From: Vreelandella neptunia
Lineage (GTDB): Bacteria; Pseudomonadota; Gammaproteobacteria; Pseudomonadales; Halomonadaceae
Assembly (NCBI RefSeq): GCF_034479615.1
Contig: NZ_CP140255.1
Span: forward strand, 4,712,001 to 4,776,000
Direction of reading: 5' to 3'
Length of the DNA: 64,000 nt
Shown here: positions 25,606 to 33,546 of the stretch, piece after piece
Position numbering within the stretch: position 1 is the stretch's first letter
Layout: each line of letters starts with the position of its first letter
The notes under the pieces: generated by a model
The model's input: the letters and a program-made list of their open reading frames with translations, nothing else
Databases searched by the model: none
Told to the model about the DNA's origin: nothing
Position numbers and translations under genes: made by a program

Positions 25606-25766
25606 ACTGCGTGCTTTAAATATGCACTTGTGTGTTCAAGCACGGATAGTGATAAAACAATAATACTATTTATTATCAATAACTTATTTATTTATTATAC
25701 TTTTTGATAATACGTTTTTGAGTATTATTTCTTGACGGTACCCGGCATTTAAATTGAAGTGTTATG

Positions 25767-25780
25767 TGTTACATACAACA
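25767..25780. promoter_or_regulatory. GntR-type operator 3 before tctC
   Basis: TGTTACATACAACA is identical to box 1 and lies 28-41 bp before the tctC start, a position for repressing the TTT operon. Confidence 0.65.
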
Positions 25781-25807
25781 AGCTTTTGATAACAATACGA
25801 GACCCTC

Positions 25808-26794
25808 ATGACTCATTCAACGAAGAGCCAAGGCTACAAAGCCCTTGGAATTGCCTCATTACTGCTGCTTGCATCATCGCCTCTGCACGCCAGTAGCTGG
25901 CCTGATAAACCCATCACGCTGGTTGTTCCCTGGGGCGCCGGCGGTGGCACAGATGCAACCGCGCGCATGATTTCCACCCTGCTCGAAGAGAGCCTTGGTG
26001 TTCCCGTTCCCGTGGTCAACCGTACCGGCGGCTCGGGCGTTATCGGCCATTCGGCCATCGCCAATGCCACGCCTGACGGCTATACGATCGGAATCGCCAC
26101 CCTTGAAATAGGCGGCATGCATTACCAGGGCCTCACGGATATCACCTACCAGGATTACTCGCCCATCGGGCTTTACAATGCCGACCCAGTTGCCATTTTC
26201 GTTTCGTCCAGAAGCGGCTATGACAGCATCGACGATCTGCTGAAAGCGATTCGCTCATCCGGACATCGCGAGTTCAAGGCCAGCGGCTCGGCCCAGGGCG
26301 GCGTCAATCACATTGCAGAAGCCGGCATGCTGCTGGCATCAGATATCCCGGCGGACAAAGTGGCGTGGGTTCCTTCCGAAGGCGCGGCTCCGGGCCTTCA
26401 GGATCTCGCCGCCGGCGGCGTGGATTTCGCGGCCGCGTCGATGCCGGAAGCGCGTGCACTGATGGATGCGGGACTCATCAAGCCACTCGTGATCCTGAAT
26501 ACAGAGCGCTCCTCAAACGCTCCTGACCTGCCGACCTTCGAAGAAGCGACGGGCAACGAGTGGTCGTTTGGTTCCTGGCGCGGACTGGTCGGGCCTGCCG
26601 ACGTGGATGAAGAAATCATCGACACGCTACAGGAACATATGAGCGCCATAGTGAACGACCCGACCTACCTGGAATTCATGAACAATCGCGGCTACGCAAC
26701 GCTTTGGCTGGAAGGTGATGAGTTCATGGATTTCATGCAGAGCTCGGATCAGAGAATCGGCGAAACGCTGAAATCTCTGGGCATTGTTGAATAG
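25808..26794 (+). CDS. tctC: Tripartite tricarboxylate transporter substrate-binding protein
   Basis: This 328-residue Bug/TctC-family periplasmic protein starts with a Sec signal (about 1-29, cleavage after LHA) and shows the family opening WPDKPITLVVPWGAGGGTDATAR. It delivers a carboxylic acid to TctAB. It is divergent from the TRAP operon, and both promoters appear to be under the same GntR-type boxes, so the two transporters may serve the same or related substrates. A strong hairpin follows its stop codon. Confidence 0.9.
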   Translation: MTHSTKSQGYKALGIASLLLLASSPLHASSWPDKPITLVVPWGAGGGTDATARMISTLLEESLGVPVPVVNRTGGSGVIGHSAIANATPDGYTIGIATLEIGGMHYQGLTDITYQDYSPIGLYNADPVAIFVSSRSGYDSIDDLLKAIRSSGHREFKASGSAQGGVNHIAEAGMLLASDIPADKVAWVPSEGAAPGLQDLAAGGVDFAAASMPEARALMDAGLIKPLVILNTERSSNAPDLPTFEEATGNEWSFGSWRGLVGPADVDEEIIDTLQEHMSAIVNDPTYLEFMNNRGYATLWLEGDEFMDFMQSSDQRIGETLKSLGIVE

Positions 26795-26797
26795 CGA

Positions 26798-26829
26798 AAA
26801 TGGGTACCTTGCCTGCAAGGTATCCATTT
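26798..26829 (+). other. Intercistronic stem-loop between tctC and tctB
   Basis: AAATGGGTACCTTGC pairs with GCAAGGTATCCATTT through 15 bp (one G-U) around a 2-base spacer. No T run follows. It probably protects the tctC mRNA or reduces read-through, and it lies directly before the tctB start. Confidence 0.65.
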
Positions 26830-26846
26830 GCTTCAGGTCTTCTCAT

Positions 26847-27308
26847 ATGAAATTCAACGATATTGTGATTGGTATTGCCTTCATGCTCATTGGCGCGTTG
26901 GCGGTTTTCCAGGCACGTACCTTTCCTGCCATGCCTGGGCAGATGGTCGGCCCCTCCACCTTTCCAACGATTATCGGCTGCGGTTTTCTGATCGGCGGCG
27001 TGATATTGATCGCCAAGTACATGCTCGCGGGAAAAGCGACTCCCTTACTAGTCACCAACCAGGGCTGGCTGAAAAAGAAGCGCGTCCTGGGGTTTTTACT
27101 GCTGATTCTGGGAAGTCTTGTGTTCGCGATTTGGATTGAAGAGATCGGCTTCGTACCCGGTGGGATCATTCTGGCGCTGGCACTATTGTGGCTTGAAGGC
27201 TACCGCCAACCGCTGATTCTTGGCTGCGCCGCTGTTTTCGTCGTCGTGGTTTATTACCTGCTATCTCAACAGCTCAATGTGCCTCTTCCCGCCGGATCAT
27301 TCATCTAA
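26847..27308 (+). CDS. tctB: Tripartite tricarboxylate transporter small membrane subunit
   Basis: This 153-residue TctB protein has four predicted helices. I chose the ATG at 26847 (MKFNDIVIGIAFMLIGALAVF), because a longer frame from 26784 would run through the tctC stop and the hairpin. With TctA it forms the inner-membrane transporter. TctB proteins are poorly conserved, so the call rests on size, helices and position between tctC and tctA. Confidence 0.85.
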   Translation: MKFNDIVIGIAFMLIGALAVFQARTFPAMPGQMVGPSTFPTIIGCGFLIGGVILIAKYMLAGKATPLLVTNQGWLKKKRVLGFLLLILGSLVFAIWIEEIGFVPGGIILALALLWLEGYRQPLILGCAAVFVVVVYYLLSQQLNVPLPAGSFI

Positions 27309-27320
27309 GGGTATAACGAC

Positions 27321-28820
27321 ATGACCGACAACATCGTGGGAGCGCTGCCCTTAGTTTTCAACTACACCACGCTCAGCGTCATCCTGATCAGTGCACTTTT
27401 CGGACTCTTCGTGGGCGCCATTCCGGGGCTTTCCGCCACCATGGCAACGGCCATACTGGTACCCATCACCTTCTTTATGGATCCGGTGCCCGCCATTGCC
27501 GCGATCGTCACGACGGCGGCCATGGCGATATTCGCCTCCGATATACCCACCGCTCTGCTGCGAATTCCCGGAACGGCCGCCTCGGCCGCTTACGTCAGCG
27601 ACATGAATGGTCTCGCCGTGAAAGGAAAGGTAGGGCAGGCGCTGGGTATCTCGGTTTTCTGTGCCGCTTTTGGCGGCGTCTTCGGATCGCTGGTGCTCAT
27701 TTTCGCCGCACCCAAGCTTGCGCTGGTTTCTCTGAACTTCACTTCCACCGAGTATTTCTGGCTGGCGCTTCTCGGGCTGACAGCGGCTGTCATGCTGGGT
27801 ACCGGCTCCGTATTAAAGAGTCTGCTCTCGCTGGGAGTGGGGCTTTTGATCGCCACGGTCGGTCTCGACTCGACGGCGGGTTATCCACGCTTCGTGTTCG
27901 GTATCGACGCTGTCATTTCAGGTGTGGCCTTCGTACCAGCCCTGATCGGCATGTTCGCCATCCCCGAGATCATTCGCACCATCGTCCACAAGGATTCGAC
28001 AGAGAAGGCGCCTTCACACGTTTCCTTTCGTTCGCTGTTTTCGGGCCTGGGCAAAACCCTGTTCCGTTACAAGGTCAACATCCTGCGGGGCTCGTTGATC
28101 GGCAATATTGTGGGCATTCTGCCCGGCGCGGGCTCCGATATCGGCAGTTGGATTGCCTACGCCGTCTCCAAGAAGATGTCTCGCCAACCTGAAAAGTACG
28201 GCTCGGGTCACGACGAAGGGCTGGTAGACGCCTGCTCTGCCAACAACTCTGCGCTATCCGGTGCGTATGTACCGGCCATGGTGTTCGGTATTCCTGGAGA
28301 TTCGATCACCGCGATCGTCATAGGGGTGCTCTACGCCAAGGGGCTCAACCCGGGGCCGCTGGTATTTATCACGAAAGGGGTCGAAGTGACCGCGGTCTTC
28401 ATTACCTTTTTGGTGGCCAACCTGCTGATCATTCCACTTGGCCTGATCGCCATATTTGCCTCTCGGCATCTTCTTCAGGTAAAGAAGAGCATTCTAGTGC
28501 CTTTCATCCTGATTTTTGCCATTGCTGGCTCCTATGCGATCGACAATACCTACACCGGTATCGTGATCATGCTGGTGCTGGGATTGATAGCTTACCTCAT
28601 GGAAGAGAATGGCCTGCCTGTCGCCCCGGTCATACTGGGTCTGGTGATGGGTCCCATGCTCGAAAGCAACCTGATTACCTCGCTCATCAAGAGTGACGGC
28701 AACCTGCTCGACTTCTTCTCGCGCCCCATCGCCGCAACGCTTGGCATCCTGACGCTTTCCATATGGTTTGTGCCGGTATTGCTACGACTGATTCGAAAAC
28801 AAAAGACAGTAACCGGTTGA
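27321..28820 (+). CDS. tctA: Tripartite tricarboxylate transporter large membrane subunit
   Basis: This 499-residue TctA protein has about 12 membrane segments and the repeated GxxPG motifs of the family: GAIPGLSATMATAIL near residue 33 and GILPGAGSDIGSWIAY in the second half. It is the ion-coupled pore of the TTT system. It follows tctB by 12 bp and precedes the GntR gene by 12 bp, so the regulator is part of the operon. Confidence 0.92.
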   Translation: MTDNIVGALPLVFNYTTLSVILISALFGLFVGAIPGLSATMATAILVPITFFMDPVPAIAAIVTTAAMAIFASDIPTALLRIPGTAASAAYVSDMNGLAVKGKVGQALGISVFCAAFGGVFGSLVLIFAAPKLALVSLNFTSTEYFWLALLGLTAAVMLGTGSVLKSLLSLGVGLLIATVGLDSTAGYPRFVFGIDAVISGVAFVPALIGMFAIPEIIRTIVHKDSTEKAPSHVSFRSLFSGLGKTLFRYKVNILRGSLIGNIVGILPGAGSDIGSWIAYAVSKKMSRQPEKYGSGHDEGLVDACSANNSALSGAYVPAMVFGIPGDSITAIVIGVLYAKGLNPGPLVFITKGVEVTAVFITFLVANLLIIPLGLIAIFASRHLLQVKKSILVPFILIFAIAGSYAIDNTYTGIVIMLVLGLIAYLMEENGLPVAPVILGLVMGPMLESNLITSLIKSDGNLLDFFSRPIAATLGILTLSIWFVPVLLRLIRKQKTVTG

Positions 28821-28832
28821 TAGGGCGAATTA

Positions 28833-29522
28833 ATGACAAACAAATTTCGCATAGGGCCTGTTCAGTCCCTGACGGACATCGTTGCCGAACGACTTCGCAC
28901 GGCCATCATCAACGGGGATTTTGTCCTGGGAGAAAAAATCCCTGAAGAGGCGCTTTCGTCGAAACTCGGAGTCAGCCGGACCCCTATAAGAGACGCGCTG
29001 GCTCGACTTCAAACGTTGGGGCTTGTCACCGTTAAGCCCAAACGCGGCAGTTTCGTATTCGAGCCAACGAGCGCGGACGTTGTGGACCTTTGCGACTTTC
29101 GCTTTATGGTAGAACTACAGGCAGCGAAGCGCAGCTTTTCGAATAGCCCGATAAGACTCGTGAGATCTCTGCAGTTGATCACTCAGAAGATGCAGTCATC
29201 TATTGATAAAGACGATGTTCAGGAGTATTCCAGCCTCGATAGCGCCTACCACCAGATGTTCTTCGAGCACTGCGACAACCGATATCTGCTCGATGCCTTC
29301 AACTTGATCAGCAACCGTATTTCGGCTCTGCGAACGTCCATCACATCACCGCAAACCGAGTTAAGAAATATAAGCTTCAAGGAGCATCACGCCATGATCG
29401 AGCACCTCAAGAAAAGCGATATCGCAAGCTTCGAAAGCGTTCTACACGCGCACATCATGCGAACCCAAGAGATCTATCTGAAAGCCTTGCAGCATCGAAA
29501 AGCGATCGCCCGACAAGCCTGA
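28833..29522 (+). CDS. GntR/FCD-family transcriptional regulator
   Basis: This 229-residue regulator has a GntR winged helix (EEALSSKLGVSRTPIRDALARLQ) and an FCD domain. It closely resembles the protein at 19202 in the recognition helix and the KPKRGSFVF wing, so the two probably read similar operators. Being the last gene of the tctCBA operon, it likely senses the transported acid and controls the three TGTTACATACAACA boxes between dctQ and tctC. Confidence 0.85.
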   Translation: MTNKFRIGPVQSLTDIVAERLRTAIINGDFVLGEKIPEEALSSKLGVSRTPIRDALARLQTLGLVTVKPKRGSFVFEPTSADVVDLCDFRFMVELQAAKRSFSNSPIRLVRSLQLITQKMQSSIDKDDVQEYSSLDSAYHQMFFEHCDNRYLLDAFNLISNRISALRTSITSPQTELRNISFKEHHAMIEHLKKSDIASFESVLHAHIMRTQEIYLKALQHRKAIARQA

Positions 29523-29736
29523 CTCGTCAGAACCTGTTTATTCGAAGGCAGCAGACCAGTCGCCACTTCGAGCGTTCAACTCGTTTTCTCGTGAACCATA
29601 CCGGTTCGTTTCACCGTTCGTCCAAACAGACAGCAAAGGGTTGGGGTAGGTACAAGTGATTTTTTATCCCCGCCAACACCGGTCGGTCGCCTTGCTGACG
29701 GGTTACTGACTGTTCGATACCAAGGAGCACACGTCC

Positions 29737-31605
29737 ATGTACTCATCCATTGCCACGGTTTGCCTAAGCGGCTCACTGGAAGAGAAGGTAGACGCCATTG
29801 CTCAGGCAGGCTTTGAGGGGCTTGAGCTATTTGAAAACGACTTAACCGCCTTCACCGGCACCCCACGGGAAGCGGGTGAGCTGATTCGCTCCCGCGGCCT
29901 TAAGCTGGTGACGCTCCAGCCGTTTCGCGATTTTGAAGGTCTCCAGGGCCGCGCACGTGAGCGGGCCTTTGACCGCGCCGAGCACAAGTTTGATCTGATG
30001 GAGGAGCTGGGCACGGATCTGCTTATGGCGTGCAGTACCGTCCACCCTGATTCGCTACCGGGATTGAGCCGTGCCGCCGATGACTACTATGAGCTCGGCG
30101 AGCGTGCCGCGCGGCGCAATCTGCGCGTGGCCTATGAGGCGCTGGCCTGGGGCCGCCATATTCACGACTACCGCGACAGCTGGGAAGTGGTGCGCCGTGC
30201 CGCCCACCCCAATGTCGGCCTGGTGCTGGACACTTTCCATATTTTCTCCCGCCAGACCGAGCTAGGCACCATTGGCCGCATTCCGGGGGATCGCATCTTT
30301 CTGGTACAGACCGCCGATGCGCCGCGCCTCTCTATGGATCACCTGTCGTGGAGTCGTCACTACCGCTGCTTCCCCGGCCAGGGCGAGCTGCAGATGGATA
30401 AGTTCATGGCCATGCTGGATGAGACCCGTTACGACGGCCCGCTCTCCCACGAGATCTTTAACGATGTCTTTCGCATGGGTCACAGCGACCAGACGGCCCG
30501 GGACGGGCTGCGTTCCTACAACCTGCTGCTCAGCATGCAGGGCGACAGCGGTATTCCCTCACCGCAGCCGATCGAGTCGGTCGCCTTTCTGGAAATCGCC
30601 GTTGAGCCTGACGATTTAGCCTCGCTGCGCGAGCTGCTCAGCGCGTTGGGCATGGCCTGCGTGGGGCGCCACCACACGCTTAACGCCGAGCGCTGGGCGG
30701 CAGGTGACGTCAATCTGGTACTCAATGCCGAATCAAGCTTTACCGGCCGCACGCCAGGACGCGATGCCACCGCAGTAACGGCGATTGGCCTGCGCGTGGC
30801 AAATGCCTATGAGGCGTTTAAACGTGCCGACAAACTTGGCTACGATATCGTTGAACCCGAAGAGGTGGGTGCCAGCCACCGCATGAGCGCCCTGCGCAAT
30901 GTGGATGGCAGCCTCTCCTATATTATTGATGACTCACAGCTAAGCCGCACCTGGGATCGCGAGTTCCCTGTGGATGTACAGCCGGCTCCTCAGGGGGCGC
31001 TGGTGGATATCGACCATATCAGCGTGGCGCTCTCCTACCACGACTACCTCTCGCTGATGCTGCAGTACCGCGCTATTTTCCAACTGGCGCCAACGCCCTC
31101 CTTCGATGTCACCGACCCCCGCGGGCTGATCCAGAGCCAAGTGCTACAGAACTACAACGGTCGCTTTCGCCTGGCGCTTAACGCCAGCGCCTCGCCGGAT
31201 ACCGCCAGCAACCGCTTCGTGCGCCAGTACGGCGGCTCGGGGATTCACCACGTCGCCCTGCGCACCAGCGCCATGCGCGACACCAGTGCAGCACTCCAGC
31301 AGGCGGGCACGCCGGTACTGCCGATTCCCGGCAATTACTACCGCGACCTGGCCGCGCGCTTCGACCTACCGGCGCAAACCCTGCAATGGATGCAAGCGCA
31401 CCACATCCTTTTTGATCAGGATGGCGAAGGTGACTTCCATCAGCTGTATACCCAGCCCGGCCGCCAGGCGTTCTTCTTTGAGCTGGTGCAGCGTGAAGGT
31501 TATCAAGGGCTCGGCGCGCCGAATGCCTTTGTGCGCGTCACTGCACAGCAGCGTCTGGAAGCGGAAATTGGCGATAGCACTCAAGATGATGATGTTAAAC
31601 ACTGA
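29737..31605 (+). CDS. quiC: 3-dehydroshikimate dehydratase with HPPD-like domain (QuiC), copy 2
   Basis: This 622-residue copy keeps the metal-site residues Glu134, Asp165, Gln191 and Glu239 and the HPPD-like 2-His/1-Glu set, so it should be active. It is about 97% identical to copy 1 up to residue 609, then ends in a different tail (GDSTQDDDVKH). Long nucleotide stretches are identical between the copies, pointing to recent duplication or gene conversion. It is followed by a decayed aroE, and the 15 bases ending 27 bp upstream (29695-29709) match the end of dctM in 13 positions, so it once sat in a dctM-quiC-aroE block. Confidence 0.9.
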   Translation: MYSSIATVCLSGSLEEKVDAIAQAGFEGLELFENDLTAFTGTPREAGELIRSRGLKLVTLQPFRDFEGLQGRARERAFDRAEHKFDLMEELGTDLLMACSTVHPDSLPGLSRAADDYYELGERAARRNLRVAYEALAWGRHIHDYRDSWEVVRRAAHPNVGLVLDTFHIFSRQTELGTIGRIPGDRIFLVQTADAPRLSMDHLSWSRHYRCFPGQGELQMDKFMAMLDETRYDGPLSHEIFNDVFRMGHSDQTARDGLRSYNLLLSMQGDSGIPSPQPIESVAFLEIAVEPDDLASLRELLSALGMACVGRHHTLNAERWAAGDVNLVLNAESSFTGRTPGRDATAVTAIGLRVANAYEAFKRADKLGYDIVEPEEVGASHRMSALRNVDGSLSYIIDDSQLSRTWDREFPVDVQPAPQGALVDIDHISVALSYHDYLSLMLQYRAIFQLAPTPSFDVTDPRGLIQSQVLQNYNGRFRLALNASASPDTASNRFVRQYGGSGIHHVALRTSAMRDTSAALQQAGTPVLPIPGNYYRDLAARFDLPAQTLQWMQAHHILFDQDGEGDFHQLYTQPGRQAFFFELVQREGYQGLGAPNAFVRVTAQQRLEAEIGDSTQDDDVKH

Positions 31606-31609
31606 TATT

Positions 31610-31733
31610 CTGCGGGCTGAAGACATCAACTGCGTCGGCATCATCTCTAAAACAGATCGATCTGCTCGTAATACCACCGCGTGCTCATTATATCGAGCAA
31701 CTTGTCACGCCTTCTGCTCACTCTATGCCATGA
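31610..31733 (+). pseudogene. Decayed aroE remnant behind quiC copy 2
   Basis: From 31610 the sequence reads LRAEDINCVGII, matching LRAENTDYTGFI in the middle of the intact AroE. It then jumps, with a frame change, to QIDLLVIPPRAHYIEQLV ending at a stop at 31733 (frame 31653-31733), matching QIDPHVIPLRTHYIEQLV at the AroE C-terminus. The intervening ~150 codons and the N-terminus are gone. Nucleotide identity to aroE here is only about 70-75%, far below that of the two quiC copies. Confidence 0.8.
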
Positions 31734-31758
31734 AGCGCCAGATAAATAGCGTACAATT

Positions 31759-31773
31759 ATTCGTTATTCGAAC
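31759..31773 (+). promoter_or_regulatory. PcaR-type operator upstream of the AEC transporter
   Basis: ATTCGTTATTCGAAC is of the TTCG-N5-CGAA type seen before pcaI, pcaB and pcaR. It lies 35-49 bp before the gene at 31808, overlapping the expected promoter. Confidence 0.6.
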
Positions 31774-31807
31774 TTAACTATTTGCCTTCATGCGCTAAGG
31801 GGCCGCT

Positions 31808-32758
31808 ATGCTAGCTATACTTGGGATTACCACGCCCATATTCCTACTTATTGGCTTGGGATATATAGCGAGATGGAGCGGCATTATCCAGCGCGATCAG
31901 ATGCAGGGGGTGGGCGTCTTTGTGCTCTACTGCGCGCTGCCCGCGCTCGTAATTCGCGCGCTCACCCAGCAACCTCTCGAAGAGGTTTTCAAGCTCAACT
32001 ATCTGGTGGCTTACGGGCTGGGCTCTATCGCCGTTTTCGCTGCGGGGTTACTGCTCTGCTTAAAACTACAGCGCCAACCACTCAACGCCAGTGCTATGCA
32101 GGCACTAGGCATGTCAGCTTCCAACAGCGGTTTTGTCGGGTACCCCGTGGCAGCGATGGTCATCGGCTCACCTGCGGCGGTGCTTATGGCACTCAATATG
32201 GTTATTGAGACACTGATTATCATTCCCGCAGCGCTGATTCTGGCCGAAATGGGCAGCCATCAAGGTTCCAGCACATGGATAACGGTTAAAAAGACGTTGC
32301 TTAGCCTTATCAAAAACCCGGTGCTGGTAGGCTTGCTGATCGGCATTTGTCTGGCCGTTACCGGCGTCAGTATTCCCGCGCCACTGTTTAAAGCCATTGA
32401 TATGCTGGCCGAAGCAGCGGGCCCAGCGGCGCTGTTTGTGATCGGCGGCGCGCTGTTTGGCCTACAGGTTAAAGGTATGGCGAGCGACGTAGGTCAAATT
32501 GTCATCGGCAAACTGATTATTCACCCCCTGCTCATCTTCATCGCCTTCTATTTTGTTCCAGGCATTGATCCGCTTTATATGGCCGGTGCGTTGCTATTTG
32601 CTGCCGCACCGATGATCAGCATTTACCCACTTTTTGGCCAACGCTATGGTTTAGGCGGCGTAAGCGCTGCGGCGATGCTGGTGGCGACAGTCGCTTCGTT
32701 CTTTACGCTTAGCCTGATCATCGGGCTGATGTCACTTTCAGGAATGCTAGCGTTTTAA
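31808..32758 (+). CDS. AEC-family (auxin efflux carrier) transporter
   Basis: This 316-residue protein has about ten membrane helices in two five-helix halves, each starting with a family-type helix (TPIFLLIGLGYIARW; KNPVLVGLLIGICLAV), and the SASNSGFVGYPV motif. AEC proteins move organic acids such as malonate or malate in bacteria. A PcaR-type box overlaps its promoter, so the substrate may be an aromatic or hydroaromatic acid; this is inference. The SDR gene follows after 43 bp. Confidence 0.87.
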   Translation: MLAILGITTPIFLLIGLGYIARWSGIIQRDQMQGVGVFVLYCALPALVIRALTQQPLEEVFKLNYLVAYGLGSIAVFAAGLLLCLKLQRQPLNASAMQALGMSASNSGFVGYPVAAMVIGSPAAVLMALNMVIETLIIIPAALILAEMGSHQGSSTWITVKKTLLSLIKNPVLVGLLIGICLAVTGVSIPAPLFKAIDMLAEAAGPAALFVIGGALFGLQVKGMASDVGQIVIGKLIIHPLLIFIAFYFVPGIDPLYMAGALLFAAAPMISIYPLFGQRYGLGGVSAAAMLVATVASFFTLSLIIGLMSLSGMLAF

Positions 32759-32801
32759 AACTCTAATAAACAAATATTTAACGTATAAAAGGACAATAAA
32801 A

Positions 32802-33545
32802 ATGGGTCAACATTCTGATCAAGACAAAACGTCACAACAGCCCTGCGCCGTGGTTACCGGCGGGGCTAGAAACATTGGCCAAGCCATTGCTTTACGACTT
32901 CAACAGGATGGCTATCGCGTTATTGTGGCGGATATCGTCGCGCCGGAGGCCGGCTCTTTACAAGAAGACGCCTACCAAGTCGACCTTGCCGACGCCAACG
33001 CTACTCGCCGGGTGATGGAGGAAATCGCCGAACGATATGCGGTGTCTCGGCTGATCAATAATGTGGGTATTGTGGCGCCAGCGCTGCTTGAAGAGGCACG
33101 GCTTGAGGACTTCGATAAGCTCATGCATCTGAACGTGCGCTCGGCGCTGGTCTGCACTCAAGCGCTACTGCCCACTATCAAGGCACAGGGCATGGGTCGT
33201 ATCGTCATGAATGCCAGTCGTGTGGTGCTCGGTAAAGAGGCGCGCACTATTTACAGCGCGACAAAGGGAGCACTGCAATCCATGGCCCGCACCTGGGCGT
33301 TGGAGCTGGCGGAGCACGGTATTACGGTCAATTGCGTGGCACCCGGCCCTATCGCCACTAGTGCCTTCTGGCAAAACAATCCGCCCGATTCCGAGCGCGC
33401 TCGCCGCATCATCGATAACATTCCGCTAAGCCGAATGGGACAACCTGAAGACGTGGCCCAGGCTGTCAGTTTCTTTTGCGACGAGCGTAGCAGCTTTATT
33501 ACCGGCCAGACGCTGTTTGTCTGCGGCGGAGTGACGGTCGGTTAA
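32802..33545 (+). CDS. SDR-family oxidoreductase
   Basis: This 247-residue classical SDR has the cofactor motif TGGARNIGQA, a YSATKGA catalytic pair and a C-terminal ITGQTLFVCGG motif. The usual NNAG reads NNVG, and the Ser before the Tyr lies in MNASRVV. It probably follows the AEC transporter in one transcript and may act on the same compound. It converges on tctA with a single base between the stop codons. Confidence 0.87.
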   Translation: MGQHSDQDKTSQQPCAVVTGGARNIGQAIALRLQQDGYRVIVADIVAPEAGSLQEDAYQVDLADANATRRVMEEIAERYAVSRLINNVGIVAPALLEEARLEDFDKLMHLNVRSALVCTQALLPTIKAQGMGRIVMNASRVVLGKEARTIYSATKGALQSMARTWALELAEHGITVNCVAPGPIATSAFWQNNPPDSERARRIIDNIPLSRMGQPEDVAQAVSFFCDERSSFITGQTLFVCGGVTVG

Positions 33546-33546
33546 C

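Noticed and set aside
29576..29776. Minus-strand frame of 66 codons before quiC copy 2
   Set aside because: It overlaps the start of quiC copy 2, has no ribosome site and no family features.
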